A stretch of DNA of 64,000 nucleotides from Chloroflexota bacterium (GTDB lineage Bacteria > Chloroflexota > Anaerolineae > Anaerolineales > UBA11579): contig VRUJ01000001.1 in NCBI GenBank assembly GCA_019456165.1, positions 62,001-126,000 on the forward strand, written 5' to 3'. Both the position numbers and the translations under genes were made by a program. Positions within the stretch are counted from its first letter, which is position 1. Every line of letters starts with the position of its first letter. Shown piece after piece: positions 1 through 9,135 of this stretch. The notes beneath the pieces are model-generated. The model saw nothing but the letters and a program-made list of their open reading frames with translations. It was not told where the DNA came from and searched no databases.

Positions 1-2
1 AC

Positions 3-2156
3 ACTGACCATCTCCTAGAATTCACTACCAAAGAATTGTTCCAGGCAATAAATTGCTCAGCTGTATCCGCGATATTATTCAACGAAAATGGTATTCCCTC
101 TTTACATAAGGAAGCGCCGGATGTTACTTCTACTCTGCCCCTCGAACTCCCGGATGCTCCGCTCTTCGATCATATTCGGAAAACTTTAGACGCTTATGTA
201 AGCGAGGATATTACCAGAGATCAATCTCTCCAACCTCTTGTAGATTTTTTGGAAAAGCGCAATACAAAATCACTCCTCGCCTTACCCCTCGAAACCAGCA
301 CAGATTTACACGGCCTGCTTCTGATCCATGCAAAAGAACAAAACAGCTTTACTGCTGATGAGGTTGAACTGGCGCTTACGATAAGTAACCAGGCTGCTGT
401 CGGTATTGAAAATGCTTATTTGTTCGAGGAATCTCGCCGCTCTGCTGAGGAACTAGAACAGCGGGTCGCTGAACGTACTCAAGAGCTTGCCCAGGAACAC
501 CAGGCCACACGCACATTGCTGCGCATTAGTACAGAACTATCCTCAAGCCTGGATTTGGATCAAGTATTAAACCGCTCGCTTGAGCTGCTAAACAAAACCA
601 CCAACGCGCACCAAAGCAGCATTATCCTCATCCAACCTGGGGAAGAAAACCTGGTTTACAGAGCCGGGCAAGGACACACCGAGACTCCTCCAGCGGGGGG
701 ACGACCATCATCATTCAAACCTGGCGAGGGTGTGGCAGGTTGGGTGATTGAAAATCGCGAATCTTTGGTGATCGCAAATTTATTAGAAGATGATCGCTGG
801 GTAAAGGACCACGGCGAAACGATCACATATCGCAGCGTAATAGCCGCTCCGTTAACAGTTGGCGCGGATGCTCTCGGTGCAGTAATGCTTTTCCACAACG
901 ACGAAAATCACTTTTCAGAAAGACAACTGAACCTTGTGCAAGCTGCTGCCAACCAATTTGCAGTGGCAATTAACAACGGTGAACTCTACAGGTTGATCCG
1001 TGACCAGGCAGAATCCTTGGGGAGCATGCTGCGCGCACAACAGGTTGAAGCAAGCCGTTCCACCGCAATGCTTGAAGGCGTTGCGGACGGGGTGCTGGTC
1101 ACCGATAGCATAGGCACGATTACGCTATTCAATAATTCAAGCGAAACCATCCTCGGTTTGGAGAGGGATCGCGTCTTAGGGAAGTCGCTGGAAGAATTTA
1201 TCGGTCTTTTCGGCGGCACAGCTCAAGCATGGATGGACACCATACGAGCCTGGTCGGAGGATCCCAAACAACAGGAATCGAAAGAAGTATATTCTGAACA
1301 TATACTCCTAGAAGACGGCCGCGTAGTCTCGGTGCGCGTAGCTCCGGTGAGTTCACGTGATGAATTCTTGGGGACCGTCTCGGTCTTCCGAGATATCACC
1401 CACCATGTAGAAGTTGACCGCCTAAAATCTGAGTTTGTGGCTACAGTTAGCCATGAACTGCGCACACCCATGACACCAATTAAAGGCTACGTTGAATTTT
1501 TGTTAATGGGCGGCGCCGGAGAATTAAACGAACAGCAATCCAAATTTTTGGGAATCATCCAAGGTAACATTGATAGGTTAGGCATTTTAGTAAACGATCT
1601 GCTTGATGTCAGCCGTATAGAAGCCGGAAAAGTTGCCCTCTCCTTCCAACCGCTCATGCTGCATACTTTTGCTGAAGAAGTCATCGAAGAAACGCGACGG
1701 CAGTCCAAAGAAGAAGGCAAACCGATGACAATTGAATTGGATGTAGAGAGTGATCTCCCCCTTATCTCTGGAGATCCCGAGCGCATCCGCCAGGTCCTGT
1801 CCAATATTGTAGACAACTCTTATAACTACACACCCGAAAACGGGAAAATCCAAGTGCGCATCCGTTTAGATGTTAGTAAAGTACATGTTGAGGTACAGGA
1901 TAATGGCATTGGAATTTTCCCTGATGACCAAGTGCGCATCTTCGAACGTTTCTACCGCGGTGAGAACCCTCTGGTCATGGCAGTTGCCGGGACAGGTCTT
2001 GGTCTCGCGATTGTAAAAGAGCTGGTTGATATGCATGATGGAGAAATCTGGGTAGAAAGCAGCGGAATTCCTGGGGAAGGCAGCAAGTTCACATTTACTC
2101 TACCTGCCATCGAAGCCGCTGATCACGAAGAAAATGTGGACAAACAAAAGGATTAA
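3..2156 (+). CDS. sensor histidine kinase, GAF-GAF-PAS-HisKA-HATPase (5' end outside window)
   Basis: Autophosphorylating sensor kinase. The reading frame is open to the left edge (it reads TDHLLEF before the first possible TTG at 36), so the N-terminus is missing. Counting from that TTG: a partial GAF domain to about 130, a short coiled coil near 138-155, a second GAF at about 165-320, a PAS domain at about 345-460, HisKA with the H-box SHELRTP (His473), and a HATPase domain with DNGIGI and GTGLGLAIV. No transmembrane segment is visible in the part seen, so sensing is probably cytoplasmic. The stop is 2 bases before the response regulator gene, so the two form an operon and very likely a cognate pair. 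The ligand is unknown. Confidence 0.93.
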   Translation, partial: TDHLLEFTTKELFQAINCSAVSAILFNENGIPSLHKEAPDVTSTLPLELPDAPLFDHIRKTLDAYVSEDITRDQSLQPLVDFLEKRNTKSLLALPLETSTDLHGLLLIHAKEQNSFTADEVELALTISNQAAVGIENAYLFEESRRSAEELEQRVAERTQELAQEHQATRTLLRISTELSSSLDLDQVLNRSLELLNKTTNAHQSSIILIQPGEENLVYRAGQGHTETPPAGGRPSSFKPGEGVAGWVIENRESLVIANLLEDDRWVKDHGETITYRSVIAAPLTVGADALGAVMLFHNDENHFSERQLNLVQAAANQFAVAINNGELYRLIRDQAESLGSMLRAQQVEASRSTAMLEGVADGVLVTDSIGTITLFNNSSETILGLERDRVLGKSLEEFIGLFGGTAQAWMDTIRAWSEDPKQQESKEVYSEHILLEDGRVVSVRVAPVSSRDEFLGTVSVFRDITHHVEVDRLKSEFVATVSHELRTPMTPIKGYVEFLLMGGAGELNEQQSKFLGIIQGNIDRLGILVNDLLDVSRIEAGKVALSFQPLMLHTFAEEVIEETRRQSKEEGKPMTIELDVESDLPLISGDPERIRQVLSNIVDNSYNYTPENGKIQVRIRLDVSKVHVEVQDNGIGIFPDDQVRIFERFYRGENPLVMAVAGTGLGLAIVKELVDMHDGEIWVESSGIPGEGSKFTFTLPAIEAADHEENVDKQKD

Positions 2157-2158
2157 TT

Positions 2159-3040
2159 ATGGCCAAAATTCTTATCGCAGAAGACGAACCAGACATCCGT
2201 GATCTAATCAAGTTCACACTCAACTTTGCTGGACACGAAGTAGTCACCACTAATAACGGAGAAGAAGCTTACCACAAAGCTCTAGAAATCATCCCAAACT
2301 TAATATTGATGGATGTGCGTATGCCCCGCATGACAGGTTATGAATCTTGCAGGCGCATGAAGGAACACGACAGTCTCAAGAATGTTCCGGTTGTGTTTCT
2401 ATCCGCCAAGGGACAAGAATCTGAAGTGCAAGCCGGCTTAGAGGCTGGAGCAGTCGAATACATACTCAAACCGTTCGCGCCTAACGAACTAACAGAGCGA
2501 GTTTCAAAGCTGCTAGAAAAATATAGCAAGCCCCTTAGCGAATCTAGCACACCCTCCAGCATAGAAACAACCCCCCCGGCCGAAGATAGCTTTCCTACTA
2601 GAGATATTAGCCGTCCCCCAAGCGAAGATACTACTCCTCCGGTTGAAGGTGGTTATCCTCCAGACGAAATTAGCCGGCCCCCCAGCGAAGATACTACCTC
2701 CCCGGTTGAAGATAGTTCTCCTCCAGGCGAAATTAGCCGTCCCCCAAGCGAAGATACTGCCTCCCCGGATGAAGGTGGTTATCCTCCAGACGAAATTAGC
2801 CGGCCCCCCAGCGAAGATACTGCCTCCCCGGTTGAAGATAGTTCTCCTCCAGGCGAAATTAGCCGGCCCCCCAGCGAAGATACTGCCTCCCCGGATGAAG
2901 GTGGTCACTCTCCAGGCGAAATTAGCTGGCCCCCTAGCGAAGATACTACTTCTCCGGAAGAAGATAGTTCTCCTCCAGGCGATGAAAGTGACCCCCCAGG
3001 TGATGATACTACCCTTTCAAGACGTGAGAAATTCAATTAA
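2159..3040 (+). CDS. response regulator with receiver domain and 21-residue tandem-repeat tail
   Basis: Partner of the upstream histidine kinase. Residues 1-122 are a CheY-type receiver: acidic pocket E8/D9, phosphoacceptor D52 (LMDVRMP) and K104 (LKPF). There is no DNA-binding or enzymatic output domain. Residues 149-274 are six near-identical 21-residue repeats of type EISRPPSEDT-SP-E-SSPPG, alternating between a GGYPPD form and a DSSPPG form, with a decayed seventh copy to the C-terminus. The tail is acidic, rich in Pro and Ser, and probably disordered. Single-domain regulators usually act by protein contact; the tail may be a spacer or a binding array (inference). The ATG lies 2 bases after the kinase stop. 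Confidence 0.92.
   Translation: MAKILIAEDEPDIRDLIKFTLNFAGHEVVTTNNGEEAYHKALEIIPNLILMDVRMPRMTGYESCRRMKEHDSLKNVPVVFLSAKGQESEVQAGLEAGAVEYILKPFAPNELTERVSKLLEKYSKPLSESSTPSSIETTPPAEDSFPTRDISRPPSEDTTPPVEGGYPPDEISRPPSEDTTSPVEDSSPPGEISRPPSEDTASPDEGGYPPDEISRPPSEDTASPVEDSSPPGEISRPPSEDTASPDEGGHSPGEISWPPSEDTTSPEEDSSPPGDESDPPGDDTTLSRREKFN
2603..2980 (+). repeat. 63-bp tandem repeat, six copies, in the response regulator tail
   Basis: Six contiguous 63-bp units encode the 21-residue repeats. Copies alternate in two variants, giving a 126-bp higher-order period, which suggests expansion by duplication of pairs. Because 63 is a multiple of three and the unit has no stop in several frames, a long reading frame also stays open in another forward frame (2643-3047) and on the opposite strand (2513-2908). 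Both are treated as by-products of the repeat. Confidence 0.9.
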
Positions 3041-3043
3041 GAC

Positions 3044-3832
3044 ATGAGCGCTATCATCCTCAATGGTGAAATCGTCCATTATGAAGTATTAGGACGCGGC
3101 CGCCCGGTCATTTTTTTGCACGGCTGGGTCGGATCGTGGCGCTATTGGATTCCTGCGATGCAATCCGCATCAACAACTCACCGCGCGTATGCGCTAGATT
3201 TGTGGGGTTTTGGAGATACTGCAAAATCTGTAAATAACTACCTGATCGAAAAGCAATCTGATTTATTGGATCAGTTTTTAAAAGAAATGGGCATCGGAAA
3301 AGTAGCCCTAGTAGGCCACGGTCTCGGAGCAGTGGTTGCTTTGAAATATACAAGCAAACAATCTTTTTCTGTGGACCGCGTCATGATGATCGGCTTTCCT
3401 GTAAACGAAAACGATTTTGATGAACGCCTGGCAAACAACCCACCCTCCGAATTGGCCGATTGGCTGTTAGGCCAATCCACGGATAACGAAGCAGCCCGCG
3501 CTGAAGCGCCAAAAGCAGATAAGCACGCGATTGAAATATCACTTGAAGACTTAAAAAGCATTAAAACCCTAAATTATTTCAAACAACTTAAGACCGCGTT
3601 TTTATTAGTGCACGGCCAGAACGATCCAGCTATCAGAACCCCCAACCTAGATTCGGATGGGCAGCTTACAGGCCAAGCGCACCACATAGTATTTGAAGAA
3701 TCCGGCCACTTTCCAATGCTCGACCAGAGTAATAAATTCAATCGTCTTTTAGCAGATTTTATGGCTCTTGAATCTGGGGAAAGCCCGCGTCGTTTACAGC
3801 TAAAAGAAGAATGGAAACGCCGGGTACGATAA
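3044..3832 (+). CDS. alpha/beta hydrolase fold protein lacking the nucleophile Ser
   Basis: 262 residues with the alpha/beta hydrolase plan: oxyanion-region HGW near residues 26-28, nucleophile-elbow strand ALVGHGLGA near 89-97, acid region HGQNDPAI and the catalytic-type His in ESGHFPMLD. The elbow is normally GHSxG; here codon 93 is GGT (Gly), one base from AGT (Ser). The acid and His positions are kept. The protein may be a non-catalytic member, for example a ligand sensor, or use another chemistry. It starts 3 bases after the response regulator stop and probably shares its operon, which fits a signalling role (inference). Confidence 0.85.
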   Translation: MSAIILNGEIVHYEVLGRGRPVIFLHGWVGSWRYWIPAMQSASTTHRAYALDLWGFGDTAKSVNNYLIEKQSDLLDQFLKEMGIGKVALVGHGLGAVVALKYTSKQSFSVDRVMMIGFPVNENDFDERLANNPPSELADWLLGQSTDNEAARAEAPKADKHAIEISLEDLKSIKTLNYFKQLKTAFLLVHGQNDPAIRTPNLDSDGQLTGQAHHIVFEESGHFPMLDQSNKFNRLLADFMALESGESPRRLQLKEEWKRRVR

Positions 3833-3912
3833 CAACGATAGCTAACATCCCCGAATCCCCCAACAATAACTAGTGTTAGAATATTTGGAAATTCGTGAGG
3901 AAGGTAAACCCT

Positions 3913-4860
3913 ATGTCGCATAAACGCTTGCTGATGATAACAACCCTTTTTATTTTGCTCAGCGCCTGCAATTTACCATCTGGGAGTGACGAAACAGAAC
4001 AAAGCCCCAGTGCGACCGTTCGAGCAGAACAAACCCCAAGCAATACGCTAGTCGCGACTTCTTCAACCCAGGAACAGCCAGCAGTTACTTCCACCACTGC
4101 AACCTCCAGCTCTGGCGCCAGTCCCACTCCCGGAATGCAAGACGATGCCACATTCGGTGGGGATATTACCATTCCTGATTATACATTTATGGCCCCTGGA
4201 GAAAGTTTTACTAAAACCTGGCGGCTGAGAAATACCGGCGATTCCACTTGGACAACATCCTACCAGCTCATCTTTGATGAGGGCGATCAAATGGGGGGCG
4301 CGGATTCAGTACCCTTTCAAGAGATAGTACTTCCAGGAGAATCTATTGACATCTCAGTAGACCTTACCGCGCCAGATGATCCGGGAGGTTATACCGGTTT
4401 CTGGATGCTGCGTAATGCAGCTGGAGAACTTTTTGGAGTCGGCGAAAATGCAGACCAGTCTATCTTTGTGATCATCACAGTCGTAGAGGAAGACCCCCAA
4501 TCATCTAACACTCCGGCGCCAACTGGCGGTCCAACCATTACAGGCGCCACATTGAATGCATCCAACGCAAATTACTCCGGCGAATGCTCTGTCGACCTTA
4601 TTTTCACCGGTGTGATCTCTTCTACCGGGACCGGCACATTCACATATACCCTGGTCCCTACTGCCCAAACACCCGGTTTTGAGTGGTTTCCACCCGGTCC
4701 AATCCAGGCTTCCTATTCCACTGGTGGCGCCCATTCCCTAGACATTGCCATCACTTTGACGATTGATGATAGCGTTGTCGGTTCAGCTAACTTACAAATT
4801 ACAGGCTCGAACAACTTCACGTCAAATACCGTTAACTTCAACATTTCTTGCGAAGATTAA
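3913..4860 (+). CDS. lipoprotein with NBR1-Ig-like domain
   Basis: Predicted surface lipoprotein. The ATG at 3913 is preferred over the GTG at 3895 because AGGAAGG sits about 7 bases ahead of it. The signal peptide ends in the lipobox LSAC, followed by a Thr/Ser/Pro-rich spacer of about 60 residues. Then comes an Ig-like domain of the NBR1 type: FMAPGESFTKTWRLRNTG, a TW pair, DLTAPDDPG and a GFWMLRN strand. After a second Pro/Thr linker is a C-terminal beta domain of about 110 residues with two Cys (SGECSVDL and NISCED) that could form a disulfide. This Ig type is common in Chloroflexota extracellular proteins; the binding partner is unknown. Confidence 0.82.
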   Translation: MSHKRLLMITTLFILLSACNLPSGSDETEQSPSATVRAEQTPSNTLVATSSTQEQPAVTSTTATSSSGASPTPGMQDDATFGGDITIPDYTFMAPGESFTKTWRLRNTGDSTWTTSYQLIFDEGDQMGGADSVPFQEIVLPGESIDISVDLTAPDDPGGYTGFWMLRNAAGELFGVGENADQSIFVIITVVEEDPQSSNTPAPTGGPTITGATLNASNANYSGECSVDLIFTGVISSTGTGTFTYTLVPTAQTPGFEWFPPGPIQASYSTGGAHSLDIAITLTIDDSVVGSANLQITGSNNFTSNTVNFNISCED

Positions 4861-4866
4861 ATATCT

Positions 4867-5997
4867 ATGTCCCTCACCCAAGCGGTCAAGGCTGAAGCCC
4901 GTAGATTGGGTTTTGACTTCGTCGGTGTAACCACGCCAGAGCCGCCTGCCAGTTTCTCGAATTACTCGCGCTGGATAGAGGCTGGACATCATGGTGAGAT
5001 GAGTTACCTGGCGACTGATCGCGCCCTGCATAGGCGTGCAGATCTGCTTCAGATCCTTCCAGAGTGCAAATCTATACTCGTCCTGAGTATGCGCTATGAC
5101 AAACCTGCCGCTACCGCTCCATCGCCAGAAAACCCAATTCAAAGCCGCATTGCCGCGTATGCCTGGGGCGCGGATTATCACGATGTAATCCCTGAGCGCC
5201 TAGAACGACTAATCGCTTTCATGGAAAAGGAGACTCGCAAAACCATCCCTAACCGCTGGTATACAGATACAGGTCCGGTTCTGGAGCGCGATCTTGGCCA
5301 ACGCGCCGGGTTAGGTTGGATCGGAAAAAATAGTATGCTGATCAATCCCCAGTTAGGTTCCTATTTTTTTCTAGCCGAGGTTTTCTTAGGCATCGACCTC
5401 GAACCAGACCAAACCTTCACATCCGACCATTGCGGTACATGCACGCGCTGCATTCAAGCTTGTCCCACAGACTGCATCCTTTCCGAACGCACCATAGATG
5501 CCAAACGCTGTCTCTCCTACCTGACAATCGAACTCAAAGGTCCTATCCCCACCCCACTGCGGAATAAGATGAGCTCTTGGATTTTCGGCTGCGATATCTG
5601 CCAACAAGTCTGTCCCTGGAACCAACGTTTTGCACCCCATGAAGGCGACCCGAATTTTTCTGTGCGCCCAAACTTACAAACCGCTGATTTTCATACCGAG
5701 TTGACCCTCAAGCATGCTGATTTCAACCAAAGATTCAAAAGCAGTCCAATCAAGCGCGCCAAAAGGCGCGGCTACCTGCGTAATATTGCAGTTGCTCTGG
5801 GGAATTCCGCTAAGCGTGAGTCAATCCCATTTCTTGCCCAAGCCTTGCTTTCAGATCCCGAAGCATTGGTGCGCAGCCATGCGGCCTGGGCTTTGGGAAA
5901 TATTGGAGATGAGCATTCCCAAAATGCTTTAAAGCAAGCAGAAAACCAAGAAACTGATAAGTGGGTTCTAGAAGAAATCAAGGCTGCATTATCCTGA
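4867..5997 (+). CDS. queG: epoxyqueuosine reductase QueG
   Basis: Cobalamin-dependent iron-sulfur enzyme that reduces epoxyqueuosine to queuosine in tRNA, the last step of Q biosynthesis. Two 4Fe-4S motifs are visible: C189GTC192TRC195..C199P and C242DIC245QQVC249P. The family segment RWYTDTGPVLERDLGQRAG with GWIGKNSML is present, and the C-terminus (about 310-376) has HEAT-type repeats (LVRSHAAWALGNIG). The length of 376 matches the family. tgt, an earlier step, is also in this window but 45 kb away. The stop TGA overlaps the next gene's ATG. Confidence 0.95.
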   Translation: MSLTQAVKAEARRLGFDFVGVTTPEPPASFSNYSRWIEAGHHGEMSYLATDRALHRRADLLQILPECKSILVLSMRYDKPAATAPSPENPIQSRIAAYAWGADYHDVIPERLERLIAFMEKETRKTIPNRWYTDTGPVLERDLGQRAGLGWIGKNSMLINPQLGSYFFLAEVFLGIDLEPDQTFTSDHCGTCTRCIQACPTDCILSERTIDAKRCLSYLTIELKGPIPTPLRNKMSSWIFGCDICQQVCPWNQRFAPHEGDPNFSVRPNLQTADFHTELTLKHADFNQRFKSSPIKRAKRRGYLRNIAVALGNSAKRESIPFLAQALLSDPEALVRSHAAWALGNIGDEHSQNALKQAENQETDKWVLEEIKAALS

Positions 5998-7151
5998 TGA
6001 AGAAACTAAACCCTGGAATGCGCGGTCTGCGTTTGGTACTCCTGATAGCCGTCTTTGTTATCAGCGCATGCACACCACAAACTTCAACTCTTGCTCCCAT
6101 TCAACCCAGCAAAACCCTCTCTCCTCCAACTGGGACCCACACACTCACGCCAACGAACACATTGACCCAAACATCAACCACAGCCCCCACTTTAACAACC
6201 ACTGCTACCGAACTGCCAAACATCACCTTGCTATTCACCGGGGTGATCGTCCCAGCACGCTGCGTCCAGGCTGGCATCGATGAGGCCGGTGATTACGACT
6301 ACCCCTACCAAAACGTTAGGGAAATTATTTCCGAGGCAGATATAGCCATCGGCACACTAAACACCACCATCAGCGATTTCACAGAGCATACCGGCTGCGT
6401 CTCCACATACTTACTCGTCAGCGGGGAGGAGAACGCAGATGCGATGGCACGCGCCGGTTTCGATATCATGAGCGTAGCCACCAACCACATAAAAGACTGC
6501 GGAGTTAATCGCTGCGGCGACCGAGCTTTTTTCGATACGCTTGACAACCTGAGGCGTGTCGGAATATTGCCCGTGGGTGCGGGAGAGAATTTACAGGCGG
6601 CACTACAGCCAGTAGTGGTAAACGTGATGGGCGTCCGTTTTGGGATCGTCTCATTAGGTATGGTAAATACCACGGTATTCGCCACTGAGGACTCCCCGGG
6701 AATAGCTGTTTTAGATGAGGACAACCTAATTGAAGCTATTGCGGCAGCCCGCCTGGTTTCTGATGTCGTCATCGCAATGCCCCATTGGGGAGCAGAGACC
6801 AATTCAGTGCCTACATTTATTCAAATCGACTTTGCCCAACGAGCTGTCGAAGCAGGGGCAAACCTAGTGGTCGGTAACCATACCCATGTAGTACAAGCCA
6901 TCGGTGAGATTGATAATATTCCGATATTTTATGGCCTGGGAAATTTCATTTTCGACCAAGTTTGGTCCGCAGAAACCAGTCAAGGAGTGATCTTACAGGT
7001 CTATTTTCGTGGCACCGAATACACAGGTTACGAGCTGATCCCCACGAGTGTGGAAGGCAACGGCACGGTTCATATTGCCGAAGGTGCGGAAGCCGAGAGC
7101 ATCCTAGCCCGCATCCAGCAAGCCAGCGAGCAGTGCCCTGGAGATTGTTAG
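5997..7151 (+). CDS. CapA-family (PGA_cap) lipoprotein
   Basis: Member of the CapA/PgsA metallophosphatase-like family that includes poly-gamma-glutamate capsule proteins. The ATG at 5997 overlaps the queG stop (TGATG), suggesting translational coupling; an upstream in-frame start at 5961 would run into queG. The signal peptide ends at the lipobox ISAC and is followed by a Thr/Pro spacer. Family motifs are the domain start LLFTGVIVPARC, the SVATNHIKDCG segment, MPHWGAE and VVGNHTHVVQ with FYGLGNFIFDQ. No capB/capC partner is nearby, so a role in poly-glutamate synthesis is not supported; a surface hydrolase is more cautious. Confidence 0.87.
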   Translation: MKKLNPGMRGLRLVLLIAVFVISACTPQTSTLAPIQPSKTLSPPTGTHTLTPTNTLTQTSTTAPTLTTTATELPNITLLFTGVIVPARCVQAGIDEAGDYDYPYQNVREIISEADIAIGTLNTTISDFTEHTGCVSTYLLVSGEENADAMARAGFDIMSVATNHIKDCGVNRCGDRAFFDTLDNLRRVGILPVGAGENLQAALQPVVVNVMGVRFGIVSLGMVNTTVFATEDSPGIAVLDEDNLIEAIAAARLVSDVVIAMPHWGAETNSVPTFIQIDFAQRAVEAGANLVVGNHTHVVQAIGEIDNIPIFYGLGNFIFDQVWSAETSQGVILQVYFRGTEYTGYELIPTSVEGNGTVHIAEGAEAESILARIQQASEQCPGDC

Positions 7152-7304
7152 TTTACAGTGTGCTTGGCACTTAAACCACTCAAAAGCGAGTACATCACAT
7201 TTTAATAGTTGGATTGGCAAATACGTAGCGTCTAAACCCGTCAGGGTTTTGTTCATAAAACAAAGTATAATAATAACTGTTAATAATTCCTAAAGATTGA
7301 GTTT

Positions 7305-8240
7305 ATGTCTTTCAAGCAAGAATCGGAATACAATATATACATGTTCCGGTATTTCCTACTGCTCGCGGTTATGTGTATCTTTCTGGGTAGTTGTGCTGCC
7401 GTTCCCACGACTAACACTCCGATTCCATCGCGCACAACCTCACCCACACCTAAACTCACCTCAATCCCAACTCTCACACAATCACCCACTCGCACTATTA
7501 CGCCTACCACCACCTCTACTCCGACAAAAACCCCCACCCCCAGCGTTACTCCCACTCCCAGCCTCATACCAGGCGCGGCTCCAACATTTCCACCCAGCAG
7601 ATACCTGATGATCACAAATGGCAATCGTGATGAGGTCTACATTGCTTTAACATTTGACGCAGGCCAGCAACCCCAAGACCCTGCTGGATTCGATTACGAA
7701 ATCTACGATATCCTACTTGAAACAAATACCCCGGCCACCTTCTTCCTTGGTGGGCATTGGGCAACCAGCCACATTGAAGAAACTCGCCTGTTGGCAAACA
7801 ACCCGCTCATCGAAATCGGCAACCACACCTGGAGCCATCCCGACCTCACCACTCTCACCCCAGAAGAAATCGTTGAAGAGATAGTCAAGACCCAAGACGC
7901 CATCTACCAGATCACTGGTTTCACCCCCCGCTTGTTCCGACTGCCCGGTGGTGACTTCAACGATATGGTGAACGGAATGATCAATTGGCACGGTCTTTAT
8001 AATATCTACTGGGACGTATCGACTGGTGATCCGGTTCCCAGCATCACCGCCGACATCCTGATCGACACAGTACTCGATCGCACCCAAAACGGTTCAATCA
8101 TTATCTTCCACGCAAATGGGCGCGGCTGGCACACCGCCGAGGCACTCCCCAGCATCATCACAGAGCTGCGCGCTCAGGGGTACATTTTTGTCACCGTCTC
8201 GCAGCTTTTGGGTCTGGAGCCTATTCCTGAGACAAAATGA
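7305..8240 (+). CDS. NodB-type polysaccharide deacetylase lipoprotein
   Basis: Carbohydrate esterase family 4-like enzyme expected to remove N-acetyl groups from peptidoglycan or another glycan outside the membrane. The lipobox LGSC follows the hydrophobic run; the ATG at 7341 would give a shorter signal and is a possible alternative start. A Thr/Pro linker spans about residues 33-90. Motifs: ALTFDAG (motif 1, with Ala at the second Asp of the usual TFDDG), NHTWSHPDL (metal His pair), RLPGGDFND and IIIFHANGRGWHTAEALP. The motif 1 change is conservative within the superfamily but worth noting. No ribosome binding site clearly decides between the two starts. Confidence 0.86.
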   Translation: MSFKQESEYNIYMFRYFLLLAVMCIFLGSCAAVPTTNTPIPSRTTSPTPKLTSIPTLTQSPTRTITPTTTSTPTKTPTPSVTPTPSLIPGAAPTFPPSRYLMITNGNRDEVYIALTFDAGQQPQDPAGFDYEIYDILLETNTPATFFLGGHWATSHIEETRLLANNPLIEIGNHTWSHPDLTTLTPEEIVEEIVKTQDAIYQITGFTPRLFRLPGGDFNDMVNGMINWHGLYNIYWDVSTGDPVPSITADILIDTVLDRTQNGSIIIFHANGRGWHTAEALPSIITELRAQGYIFVTVSQLLGLEPIPETK

Positions 8241-8289
8241 GAGGAATTAATTATGTCTTTCTTCTTTTTTTCCTAATTAAGAAGTCCAG

Positions 8290-9135
8290 CTATTCCCCAG
8301 AATTTAACCTCAGGCCCAGGCTCTGCGCAGCCCAAACTAACAAAAAGAAAGCTGTACAGGTCAACACAATGGCCGCTCCTGAGGCTATTTCAAGATAAAA
8401 AGAAAGGTATAAGCCAACCACGCCAGAAACAGCTGCTATTCCAGCTGCAAGAGCCATCATGACCGCTAAACGCTGTGTCACCAGATATGCGGTTGCGGCT
8501 GGTGTTACCAGCATGGCGACCATCAGGGCAACCCCCACAGTCTGTAAAGATACTACAATCGTCACCGCGATCAAGACCAAGAGGAGATTCTCTAATAAAT
8601 TGGTGGGTAATCGCAAAGTTGTTGCTAAAACCGGGTCGAACGCCAATACCATGAATTCTTTATAGAAGGCGATAATCACCAAGACCACGCCACCCCCTAA
8701 TATTCCCGTCAGCCATAGATCACCATTTGAAACTCCTAAGATATCCCCAAATAAGAAGTGGGCTAAATCTACCGCATAACTGCGCATGCTGGATATCATG
8801 GCAATCCCCAAGGCAAAAGTTCCCGCAAAAATGATTCCTATTGCGGTATCTTGTTTGACTCTGGTCCCTTTGGTGACCGCGCCTATGCCCAACGATGCTA
8901 GGACAGCCGCAACTAGAGCCCACCAGAAAAGCGGTGCCCGGGCGCCATCCCCAACAATGTAACCTACCGCCACCCCCGGAAGGATAGCATGCGCCAAAGC
9001 ATCCCCCAGAAATGCCATACCGCGCAGCACTACGTAAGTCCCCACCATTGCGCAAACTGCACCTACTATTACCGCGGCCACTAAACCGCGCATCATAAAT
9101 GCATACTCTAAAGGATCGAGCAGTAGATCAATCAT
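8290..9135 (-). CDS. metal ABC transporter permease (ZnuB/MntB type)
   Basis: Membrane subunit of a Zn/Mn-type ABC-3 importer. It has about 8-9 hydrophobic segments beginning at LLLDPLEYAFMMRGLVAA, with the family features LGDALAHAILPGVA and the conserved loop LVTPAATAYLVTQRL. The ATG at 9135 is chosen over the TTG at 9153; a GGGGA lies upstream and the ATG overlaps the end of the ATPase gene by 8 bases, typical of co-translated ABC subunits. It is the last gene of a minus-strand run that starts with the metal-binding lipoprotein at 12724. Confidence 0.9.
   Translation of the reverse strand: MIDLLLDPLEYAFMMRGLVAAVIVGAVCAMVGTYVVLRGMAFLGDALAHAILPGVAVGYIVGDGARAPLFWWALVAAVLASLGIGAVTKGTRVKQDTAIGIIFAGTFALGIAMISSMRSYAVDLAHFLFGDILGVSNGDLWLTGILGGGVVLVIIAFYKEFMVLAFDPVLATTLRLPTNLLENLLLVLIAVTIVVSLQTVGVALMVAMLVTPAATAYLVTQRLAVMMALAAGIAAVSGVVGLYLSFYLEIASGAAIVLTCTAFFLLVWAAQSLGLRLNSGE

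Noticed and set aside
2513-3047. Long reading frames on the opposite strand (2513-2908) and in another forward frame (2643-3047) over the regulator tail
   Set aside because: They exist because a 63-bp repeat without stops stays open in several frames. No ribosome sites, low-complexity products, and the real frame is clear.
8241-8289. Terminator between the deacetylase and the permease genes
   Set aside because: A T-rich run and an AGGAA/TTCCT pair are present, but the stem is too weak to call.
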